Below are positions 58,160-64,000 of a stretch of 64,000 nucleotides of DNA, piece after piece. The number at the start of each line of letters is the position of its first letter. Positions within the stretch are counted from its first letter, which is position 1. The notes under the pieces were generated by a model, which was given only the letters and a program-made list of their open reading frames with translations, was not told the origin of the DNA and ran no database searches. The DNA is from Neolewinella antarctica. Its GTDB lineage: Bacteria > Bacteroidota > Bacteroidia > Chitinophagales > Saprospiraceae. Position numbers and translations under genes: made by a program. The stretch is from contig NZ_JAATJH010000007.1 in the NCBI RefSeq assembly GCF_011927835.1, positions 112,591-176,590 of the forward strand, in the 5' to 3' direction.

Positions 58160-58167
58160 CAAAGATA
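58160..58167 (-). promoter_or_regulatory. TATCTTTG promoter box of the GT2 pair
   Basis: On the minus strand TATCTTTG fits TAnnTTTG and lies 66 bases before the ATG at 58094. It suggests the two GT2 genes are transcribed independently of fabG. Confidence 0.5.
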
Positions 58168-58210
58168 TTAGGGGCTAAGGCCTAACGTGTCTTCTACGGA
58201 CATTCCCCAG

Positions 58211-58308
58211 GGTTGAGGGCATCCTGCCCGATCCCGATAGCTATCGGGAAACGGCGGTAGCTTCTAGGCTCGCTACCGCACGAGCGTTCGGGCAGGATGC
58301 CCTCAACC
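58211..58308. repeat. 98-base nested cruciform directly after fabG
   Basis: The outer arms are perfect over 21 bases: GGTTGAGGGCATCCTGCCCG plus A at 58211-58231, and their complement at 58288-58308. Inside lie the palindrome CCCGATAGCTATCGGG (58233-58248) and an 8-base hairpin GCGGTAGC/GCTACCGC. It starts one base after the fabG stop codon (minus strand) and probably serves as a 3' structure or terminator for fabG. Confidence 0.85.
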
Positions 58309-58309
58309 T

Positions 58310-59041
58310 TTACATGCCTCCGTCAACGCCAATCACTTGCCCATTCACGTAAGAACTCATATCCGAACCGAGGAAAACGCAAACTTTGGCAATTTCTTCC
58401 GCCTCCCCAAACCGCTTCAACGGCACGGCTTCCAAATACTTCTTCTGCACATCCTCCGAAAGCTCATCCGTCATTTCCGTAGAAATGAAGCCTGGCGCGA
58501 TCACGTTGCAGCGAATATTACGAGAGCCCATCTCCTTGGCCAGTGACTTACTGAAGCCGATAATGCCCGCCTTCGAAGCCGCATAATTCGCCTGTCCCGC
58601 TTGCCCGATTACACCGACAATGCTGGACATATTGATGACCGAGCCACCACCCGCTTTCATGAGGGGACGCAGCGCGTGCTTCGTGAGGTTAAAGATCGAC
58701 TTGAGGTTGTTGTCCATCACCGTATCCCACTGCTCTTCGTTCATGCGGAGTAAAAGCGTGTCGCGCGTCACGCCGGCGTTGTTGATGAGGATATTGATGT
58801 TGCCGAAATCCGCCGTGACGTTTTTGATCAATTCAGCCGCCGCGTCGAAGCTACTGGCGTCGCTCTGGTAAGCTCTGACGTTCTCGCCGAGTTCAGTGAC
58901 CAAGGCCTCCGCCGGGCCGGCGGAACTACGGTAAGTAAAGGCCACTTTCGCGCCTTCCTTGGCGAACGTGCGGACGAGCGCGGCACCGATGCCGCGGGAG
59001 CCGCCGGTGATGAGGGCGATCTTGTTATCTAGTAATCCCAT
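58310..59041 (-). CDS. fabG: 3-oxoacyl-ACP reductase FabG
   Basis: FabG is the NADPH-dependent reductase of fatty acid elongation (SDR family). ATG 59041 gives MGLLDNKIALITGGSRGIGA and 243 aa; the open frame upstream runs into a MITE-like repeat. The cofactor motif is TGGSRGIG, then NILINNAGVTRD. The catalytic tetrad includes Ser in INMSSIVGVIGQAGQ and YAASKAG (Tyr, Lys). EMGSRNIRCNVIAPGFISTEM follows. It is monocistronic here; acpP and fabF are not adjacent. Confidence 0.96.
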   Translation of the reverse strand: MGLLDNKIALITGGSRGIGAALVRTFAKEGAKVAFTYRSSAGPAEALVTELGENVRAYQSDASSFDAAAELIKNVTADFGNINILINNAGVTRDTLLLRMNEEQWDTVMDNNLKSIFNLTKHALRPLMKAGGGSVINMSSIVGVIGQAGQANYAASKAGIIGFSKSLAKEMGSRNIRCNVIAPGFISTEMTDELSEDVQKKYLEAVPLKRFGEAEEIAKVCVFLGSDMSSYVNGQVIGVDGGM

Positions 59042-59060
59042 GGGTGTTTTGTTTGTGGGG

Positions 59061-59068
59061 CGAAGATA
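59061..59068 (-). promoter_or_regulatory. Possible promoter box (TATCTTCG) for fabG
   Basis: On the minus strand TATCTTCG lies 20 bases before the fabG ATG, one base off the TAnnTTTG consensus. The same octamer and spacing occur before the TonB receptor gene. Confidence 0.3.
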
Positions 59069-59130
59069 GGAAACGGGGGTTGGGGAGGTGGTTAGCGAAT
59101 TTTCGCTAGATTTGTTGGGTGTGGGTATAT

Positions 59131-59328
59131 GTAGCCCTCTCCCCCGGCCCCTCCCCAGGGGGGAGGGGTGAAACACTTCTCGGCAAGAGGTTGCATGGTA
59201 GACGGATCTGTTGATTTGACTGATTCCTTTAAAGTATCAGTCAATCTTTCCTACGCAGTCAAATCACCCTCTTCATCGACAGAGAATCGTCCCTCCCCCC
59301 TGGGGAGGGATAAGAGGGAGAGGGCTAC
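59131..59328. repeat. MITE-like palindromic element, copy 2
   Basis: A perfect 13-base terminal inverted repeat, GTAGCCCTCTCCC and GGGAGAGGGCTAC, bounds 198 bases. Each end is again a hairpin (CCCCTCCCC/GGGGAGGGG). Inside, TTGATTTGACTGAT pairs with ATCAGTCAA. Blocks such as AAGAGGT, GTAGA, TTGATTTG, CTACGCAGTCAAA and CCCTCTTC occur in the same order as in copy 1 (3436-3629). It fills most of the 302-base gap between fabG and the GMC gene. Confidence 0.85.
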
Positions 59329-59343
59329 CCAACAGCCAGCCAA

Positions 59344-60993
59344 ATGAAAAAACAATACGACCACATAATAATCGGCGCCGGCTCAGCAGGCTGCGTACTC
59401 GCCAACCGACTCTCGGCCGACCCGGGAAACGAAGTGCTGCTGGTGGAAGCCGGCGGCCCCGCCACGAACTGGAAAATCACCACGCCCGGTGCCTACATGA
59501 AACTCCACCGCTCCAAATTTGACTGGGGTTACTGGTCGGAGCCGCAGGAACACCTACTGAACCGGAAAATCTACCTGCCCCGGGGCAAAGTCCTCGGCGG
59601 CAGTAGCTCCACTAACGCTATGGCTTACGTGCGCGGCAACCGGGCGGATTACGACGACTGGGCGGCGCTGGGCAATGAAGGTTGGTCCTATGAGGACGTA
59701 CTTCCCCACTTCATGGCGGTGGAAGACAACGAGGACCTTGCCAACGACTATCACGGCCAGGGCGGCGAACTTCACGTCTCCTACCCTAACCGCTTTCGGA
59801 CGCCTTTTTCCACGGCGTTCATCGACGCCTGCGTCGAGCGAGGATTCAAACGCAACGACGATACGAACGGCGCGGAACAGGCCGGCGCGGGGCTGTTTCA
59901 GTTCACGATTCGCGACGGGAAGCGGGAGAGTGGCTACACGGCTTTTCTCAAGCCAGTGATGCAGCGGCCGAACTTGACTGTTTTGACGAACACGCACACC
60001 ACGGAGGTGATTATTGAAAAAGATCGGGCGGTTGGAATTAGGGCGCGGTCGTCCCGACTAAGTACGGGACTAGCTAGCGCGTCGCGGGTGGGGGAAGATG
60101 ACGTGTTCAAGGCCCGGAAAGAGGTGATTCTTTCGGCGGGAGCGTTTGCCAGTCCGCAGTTACTGATGCTTTCCGGAGTAGGGGAGCGGGGTGAATTGGA
60201 AAGGTTAGGGATCGAGTGTAAAGTCGATCTACCGGGGGTCGGCAAGAATTTACAGGATCACCTCTTCGTCCCCGTCGGTTGCACCTCCAAGCAGTTGATG
60301 GGCCAAAATTCCAACGGCTCCCTCCTCGGGCAAATCAAGTCTTTCGCTCGGTACCACCTCCAAAAGACAGGCTTTCTCAACATCGGCCCCCTTGAAGCAG
60401 TCGCCTACGGTTCTTCCTCCCTCAGTCCCGACCGAGTAGACTACCAGTTCCAATTCTCCTCCTTCCACATGGGCGACGGCTACGAAACCGATTTTCACGA
60501 TTACCGGACCTTTCCCCAGAACGAAGACGGCTACAGTATCCTACCGTCCTTGCTCCGGCCAAAAAGTAGGGGCCACCTCTCCATCGCCTCCATAGACCCC
60601 CTGGCCGCCCCGGTCATCCAACCCAACTTCTTCAGCCACGAAGACGACCGCCGGGTGATGATCGATGCCGTCCGTAAGGCCGCCGAAGTACTGGAAGCCC
60701 CGGCCTTCGATGCCTACCGCGCCCGGCTCCTTTCCCCAGAACTTCGCACCAGCGAGAGCGCCGCCTGGGCACACGTCCAGCAACAAGTAGAAACGATCTA
60801 TCACCCCGTCGGCACCTGCAAAATGGGCCACGATGAAATGGCCGTCGTCGACGATCGCCTGCGCGTCCGCGGCGTCGAAAATCTTCGTGTCATCGACGCC
60901 TCGGTTATGCCGACGATCGTTTCGGGGAATACGAATGCGCCGGTTTATATGATTGCGGAGGTAGGGAGTAGGCTTTTAGGCGGTAGGCGTTAG
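59344..60993 (+). CDS. GMC family oxidoreductase (choline/alcohol dehydrogenase-like)
   Basis: This FAD enzyme oxidises alcohols. The FAD motif IIGAGSAGCVLANRLS is at the N-terminus, then LPRGKVLGGSSSTNAMAYVRG and VILSAGAFASPQLLMLSGVG (GMC signature 2). Catalytic His is in YHPVGTCKMG and Asn/His partner in VSGNTNAPVYMIAE. The dispersed palindromic repeat at 60043-60090 is inserted in frame (about residues 234-249, SSRLSTGLASASRVG) before the KEVILSAGA strand. The C-terminal LLGGRR and the stop are encoded by a TAGGCGGTAG repeat. The substrate is unknown; betaine synthesis is possible. Confidence 0.93.
   Translation: MKKQYDHIIIGAGSAGCVLANRLSADPGNEVLLVEAGGPATNWKITTPGAYMKLHRSKFDWGYWSEPQEHLLNRKIYLPRGKVLGGSSSTNAMAYVRGNRADYDDWAALGNEGWSYEDVLPHFMAVEDNEDLANDYHGQGGELHVSYPNRFRTPFSTAFIDACVERGFKRNDDTNGAEQAGAGLFQFTIRDGKRESGYTAFLKPVMQRPNLTVLTNTHTTEVIIEKDRAVGIRARSSRLSTGLASASRVGEDDVFKARKEVILSAGAFASPQLLMLSGVGERGELERLGIECKVDLPGVGKNLQDHLFVPVGCTSKQLMGQNSNGSLLGQIKSFARYHLQKTGFLNIGPLEAVAYGSSSLSPDRVDYQFQFSSFHMGDGYETDFHDYRTFPQNEDGYSILPSLLRPKSRGHLSIASIDPLAAPVIQPNFFSHEDDRRVMIDAVRKAAEVLEAPAFDAYRARLLSPELRTSESAAWAHVQQQVETIYHPVGTCKMGHDEMAVVDDRLRVRGVENLRVIDASVMPTIVSGNTNAPVYMIAEVGSRLLGGRR
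60043..60090 (+). repeat. Extended palindromic repeat inserted in frame in the GMC gene
   Basis: GCGCGGTCG and TCGCGGGTG, the two halves of the GC-rich core, are separated by about 30 bases that start TCCCGACTAAGTACGGGAC and continue TAGCTAGCGCG. This suggests an insertion into a core copy. It is near identical to the anmK copy. Confidence 0.8.
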
Positions 60994-61108
60994 AAAGAGA
61001 GGCGGTAGGCGGTAGGCGGTAGGCGGTAGGCAGTAGTGCCGTACCTACCGCCTACCGCATAATCTTTTTCCTACCAGCCTACCGCCTAATCTTTCTTCCT
61101 ACCGCCTA
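60977..61108. repeat. TAGGCGGTAG inverted repeat, copy C, overlapping the GMC stop
   Basis: TAGGCGGTAGGCGTTAG provides the last codons and stop of the GMC gene. Four further GGCGGTA units in tandem follow, then a right arm CCTACCGCCTACCGC, CCTACCGCCTAATC and CCTACCGCCTA. It forms a long hairpin between the GMC gene and the next gene. Confidence 0.8.
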
Positions 61109-61181
61109 TTTAAAAATCACCCAAAACAAAACCCCACCCCAAAATCTTCTAACCCCAAGAAACTAACCCCCCTCCCCCCGA

Positions 61182-61763
61182 TTGCACGACATAGAACCCC
61201 ACTTCAACTGGCGGGAACGCTACCGCGCCGAAGACGACAGCGAAAGCCCTTTTCACGGCCGCGTCTACTCTGAATTTGGCTTCACCAACCGCGTTTACAA
61301 CTACCTGCTCCACCCGCAATGGGACGAGTTCGGCGCGGAGACTTTGTACATGAAGGTCCTCTTCGTTGATTACGACGAGCATTACGCCATCATCGAGATG
61401 ATCGGCGAATGGAACGACGCCGTGCACAACGACTCCATGCACCTCAAGCGCGAAGTCGTGGACCAACTCCTCGCCAGCGGATTGACGAAGTTCATCATCA
61501 TTATGGAAGGCGTCCTCAATTACCACGGCTCCGACACGGACTACTATGAGGAATGGTACGAAGAAGTCAGTGACGCTGACGGCTGGATCGTTTTCGTGAA
61601 CCTTCACCCCCAGGTCCTCGACGAGATGAACGACACCGGGTTGGACAATTACGCCCACTTCGGCCACCACCTCAATGACATCAACTGGCGGCCGCAGAAG
61701 CCAAGTAAGGTGTACGAAGCTATTGAAGGGGTTATTCAGACGGAACAGCGCAGACTTTATTAA
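61182..61763 (+). CDS. Conserved-looking hypothetical protein
   Basis: The 193-aa soluble protein starts at a TTG codon (61182); no ATG gives a better fit before the first conserved-looking block FNWRERYRAEDDSESPF. It is rich in acidic and aromatic residues (YSEFGFTNRVYNYLLHP, VLFVDYDEHYAIIEMIGEW, FIIIMEGVLNYHGSDTDYYEEWY). A Rossmann-like alternation is possible. I recognise no family. Codon use agrees with the chromosome. It precedes the symporter by 220 bases. Confidence 0.7.
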   Translation: MHDIEPHFNWRERYRAEDDSESPFHGRVYSEFGFTNRVYNYLLHPQWDEFGAETLYMKVLFVDYDEHYAIIEMIGEWNDAVHNDSMHLKREVVDQLLASGLTKFIIIMEGVLNYHGSDTDYYEEWYEEVSDADGWIVFVNLHPQVLDEMNDTGLDNYAHFGHHLNDINWRPQKPSKVYEAIEGVIQTEQRRLY

Positions 61764-61983
61764 ACGCCACGCTTTTAGGTTGCCGCGCGTAATACTGTGC
61801 CACCTTTCAAGCGTGGGGTAACGCCTCTAACGTGCAGTAGCCTAAAAGCACAGCATCTAACAGCCGAAAGTATCTAAAGAGCCGCGAGCGACCTAAAAGC
61901 GCGCAGCGCATCTAAAATTCTCTATATTGGCGACTGTTTTGAAAATCCCCTGGCGGTAATTCGCCACGCACACACCCATTAGC
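61764..61983. repeat. Gap with CCTAAAAGC repeats and a hairpin
   Basis: CCTAAAAGC occurs at 61841-61849 and 61892-61900, and inverted at 61771-61779. CCACGCTT (61768-61775) pairs with AAGCGTGG (61809-61816) just after the stop of the upstream gene and may act as a terminator. No promoter box for the symporter is convincing. Confidence 0.5.
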
Positions 61984-63951
61984 ATGCAGACATTAGAAGG
62001 AATTGACCTCATCATCTTTGGCGTATACATCGTCTCGGTGATACTTTTTGGTGTGTGGATTGCGAACCGGGAAAAGTCGACGACGGCGTCGGATTACTTT
62101 CTCGCCAGCCGCAGTCTTCCCTGGTGGGCGGTCGGGGGCTCGCTCATTGCTTCCAATATATCCGCCGAGCAGATTATCGGCATGAACGGCTCGGGTTTCG
62201 AGCTCGGCCTGGCCATCGCGACTTACGAACTGATGGCGGCCATCACGCTGATTCTCGTCGCTAAATTTTTGCTGCCGGTTTTCCTGAAAAAGGAGATTTA
62301 TACTATGCCGCAGTTCCTCGAAGAACGCTACGACGGCACGGTAAGGACGATCATGTCCGTCTTCTGGATCATCCTTTTCGTATTCGTCAATATTTCCACG
62401 GTCCTCTACCTGGGTGCGTTGGCCATCGAGCAATTGTTGGGTGTATCCTTATACATTGGCATCGCCGGTTTAGTGATCTATTCGGCCTGTTTCTCCATTT
62501 TCGGTGGCCTGAAAGCCGTTGTCTGGACGGACGTCGTGCAGGTGATCGTGCTCATGCTCGGTGGTACGCTGGCGGCCGTGGGCATTCTCAGTTACGTTGG
62601 TGACGGTAGCGTCTTCACGGGCATCGGCCTATTAATGGATACCGTTCCGGACCACTTCGAAATGCTCTTCGAACCCGACGACACGTACATCGACATTGCC
62701 GCGGCCAACGAGTTGGCTACCGGCTTCGACCCCGACGGTAAGGCAACCGAACTCGTGGCGGGCGACGAAATCAAGTCTTCTTTTCAACTCTTACCCGGCT
62801 TCGCCATGCTGTTCGGTGGCATGTGGATCGTCAACACTTACTACTGGGGAAACAACCAGTACATCATTCAGCGTGCGCTGGCGGCTAAGAGTCTTGGCGA
62901 GGCGCAAAAAGGTATCGCCTTCGCGGCCTTCATGAAGCTGTTCATTCCCTTCTTCGCCGTCCTACCTGGCATCGCTGCTTTTTACTTGCTCAACGTTAAG
63001 GGCGAAACGGTCGATATCATCAAGGCGGACCAGGCTTTTCCCTGGGTACTCGGCAACCACGTTGGCGTCGGTTTCAAGGGTCTGACATTCGCGGCGCTGG
63101 TGGCGGCAATCGGTTCGTCGATCAGCTCCATGGTTAACTCGGCTTCGACGATCTTCACGATCGATATCTATAATAAATTCATCAACCCAACTGCATCAGA
63201 AAAGCGGCAGGTAACGATCGGTCAGATCTCCGCTGGTGCCTCGCTGATCATCGGTGCTTTCATCGCGCCGATCTGGCTGAACGCCGGTCAGGCGTTTCAG
63301 ATTATCCAGGAATACACTGGCTTCATCAGCCCGGGCGTACTGACGGTGTTCATTTTCGGTATGTTCTATCGCCGGGGCACTTCCAAAGCGGCCCTGGCGG
63401 TTGTTTTGCTGTCCGTGCCCATGTCGATGGCCTTCAAATTTCTCATGCCCGAATTGCCCTTCCTCGACCGGATGGCGCTGCTCTTCCTCATTTCTTCGGC
63501 GCTGATGATCGTCATCTCCAGCATGACGAGTAAGACGGCGGCGGGCACGGACCGTGCTTCAACACTGGACGATGTACCCATCCTCACGAGCAACACCGGC
63601 GTGGCCTCCCAATCACTCGTCAGTGACATGACGCTTCGCATTGCCCTGGCCCTGGCCGTTATCGCGATTGGCGTAGCTACGGCGATTCGCCTGCTGGTTC
63701 AGCCCGTCCCCGGCGTGCCGGACTGGGCGGTTTACCTCTTCGCCATCCTTTCCGTGGTGGTGCTGGTACTACTCTTCACGGACAAGCAAAAGGCGGATTA
63801 CAAAGCTATCGACCTGGAGAAATCTATGTTCCGTACGCGGACTGGGTTTAACGTTGCGGCCGTTGCGGTGCTGTTGGTGCTGGCGGCTATTTATGGGTTT
63901 TTGGCCACACTACTAGACATTTTGAAAATGACAGGGAAAACAGTAAATTGA
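61984..63951 (+). CDS. Sodium:solute symporter (SSS/SGLT family)
   Basis: This secondary transporter of 655 aa has about 14-15 helices. The N-terminus LIIFGVYIVSVILFGVWIAN and SDYFLASRSLPWWAVGGSLIASNISAEQIIGMNGSG (in pieces) are the SGLT-type helix-1/2 motifs. GGLKAVVWTDVVQVIVLMLGG and YYWGNNQYIIQRALAAKSLGEAQKG are the family signature. A loop of about 60 residues (roughly 220-265) is enlarged and acidic. SGLT-like features favour a sugar or inositol as substrate, driven by Na+, as expected for a marine bacterium. Confidence 0.93.
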   Translation: MQTLEGIDLIIFGVYIVSVILFGVWIANREKSTTASDYFLASRSLPWWAVGGSLIASNISAEQIIGMNGSGFELGLAIATYELMAAITLILVAKFLLPVFLKKEIYTMPQFLEERYDGTVRTIMSVFWIILFVFVNISTVLYLGALAIEQLLGVSLYIGIAGLVIYSACFSIFGGLKAVVWTDVVQVIVLMLGGTLAAVGILSYVGDGSVFTGIGLLMDTVPDHFEMLFEPDDTYIDIAAANELATGFDPDGKATELVAGDEIKSSFQLLPGFAMLFGGMWIVNTYYWGNNQYIIQRALAAKSLGEAQKGIAFAAFMKLFIPFFAVLPGIAAFYLLNVKGETVDIIKADQAFPWVLGNHVGVGFKGLTFAALVAAIGSSISSMVNSASTIFTIDIYNKFINPTASEKRQVTIGQISAGASLIIGAFIAPIWLNAGQAFQIIQEYTGFISPGVLTVFIFGMFYRRGTSKAALAVVLLSVPMSMAFKFLMPELPFLDRMALLFLISSALMIVISSMTSKTAAGTDRASTLDDVPILTSNTGVASQSLVSDMTLRIALALAVIAIGVATAIRLLVQPVPGVPDWAVYLFAILSVVVLVLLFTDKQKADYKAIDLEKSMFRTRTGFNVAAVAVLLVLAAIYGFLATLLDILKMTGKTVN

Positions 63952-63972
63952 AGTTAACTACAACTATCAATT

Positions 63973-64000
63973 ATGTCAACCCTGCCACTCCGTAAATTTA
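63973..64000 (+). CDS. Possible start of the next gene, cut by the window end
   Basis: ATG 63973 opens a frame reading MSTLPLRKF up to the window edge, 21 bases after the symporter stop and on the same strand. It may be a second gene of the symporter operon, but nine codons do not allow identification. Confidence 0.3.

Noticed and set aside
1..64000. CRISPR arrays, tRNA and rRNA genes, complete insertion sequences
   Set aside because: No regularly spaced identical repeats, no T-loop/acceptor pairs forming tRNAs, and no transposase ORF were found by eye. The repeats present are inverted elements of differing spacing.

Overview
The window looks like a chromosome segment from a GC-rich marine member of the Bacteroidota, most likely a Lewinella-like Saprospiria (taxonomy is inference). 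Reasons: Bacteroidota-type families (RicT/PSP1 with a cysteine-rich N-terminus, DUF3127, DUF4143 ATPase, CarboxypepD_reg-type TonB receptor, a mutL-rhomboid neighbourhood), promoter boxes of the form TAnnTTTG, little sign of Shine-Dalgarno sites, and families of inverted repeats of the kind common in this phylum. No rRNA, tRNA, CRISPR array or complete insertion sequence was seen.

Layout. 0.2-5.4 kb: PBP1A, a small membrane protein, rsmI, a TrpF-like barrel, DUF2237. 5.6-12.5 kb: ABC exporter, SulP transporter, holB, ricT. 12.5-20.8 kb: TonB-C-like protein, lpd, an ICMT-like methyltransferase, a membrane EEP hydrolase, and two rhomboid proteases flanking mutL. 20.9-26.8 kb: secreted beta-helix protein, outer-membrane porin, TonB-dependent receptor. 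27.2-31.2 kb: rel, a Fur regulator, DUF3127, apaG. 31.2-38 kb: a more AT-rich polysaccharide cluster (FAD oxidoreductase, heparinase II/III, phosphatase-superfamily protein, GT4). 38.4-41 kb: M23 lipoprotein, DUF4143 ATPase with a strong operator-like palindrome, two uncertain small ORFs. 41.1-47.4 kb: a strongly AT-rich accessory island. 47.5-55.4 kb: argE, a rimK operon, PlsC-like acyltransferase, anmK, cytochrome c, ribosomal L25. 55.8-64 kb: two GT2 glycosyltransferases, fabG, GMC oxidoreductase, a conserved hypothetical, an SSS symporter and the first codons of another gene.

The island is the best candidate for a new system. It holds three transcription modules on the minus strand: (i) an unknown soluble protein coupled to a four-helix membrane protein, (ii) a small membrane protein coupled to a TPR-like protein, and (iii) a CHAT protease with an intact His/Cys pair. 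The C-terminus of the module (ii) membrane protein and the N-terminus of its TPR partner share an ungapped 20-residue motif with 8 identities, encoded by different codons. That arrangement (effector C-terminus plus receptor N-terminus) is the one known for bacterial amyloid-signalling pairs. The modules are separated by imperfect inverted repeats that resemble integron attC sites, although no integrase is in the window.

A second theme is repeats. I count at least eight inverted or palindromic dispersed families, including a 16-bp GC-rich core present at least twelve times. Longer relatives of that core are inserted in frame in mutL, anmK and the GMC oxidoreductase gene. There are also two ~150-bp cloverleaf-like elements and two ~195-bp MITE-like elements.
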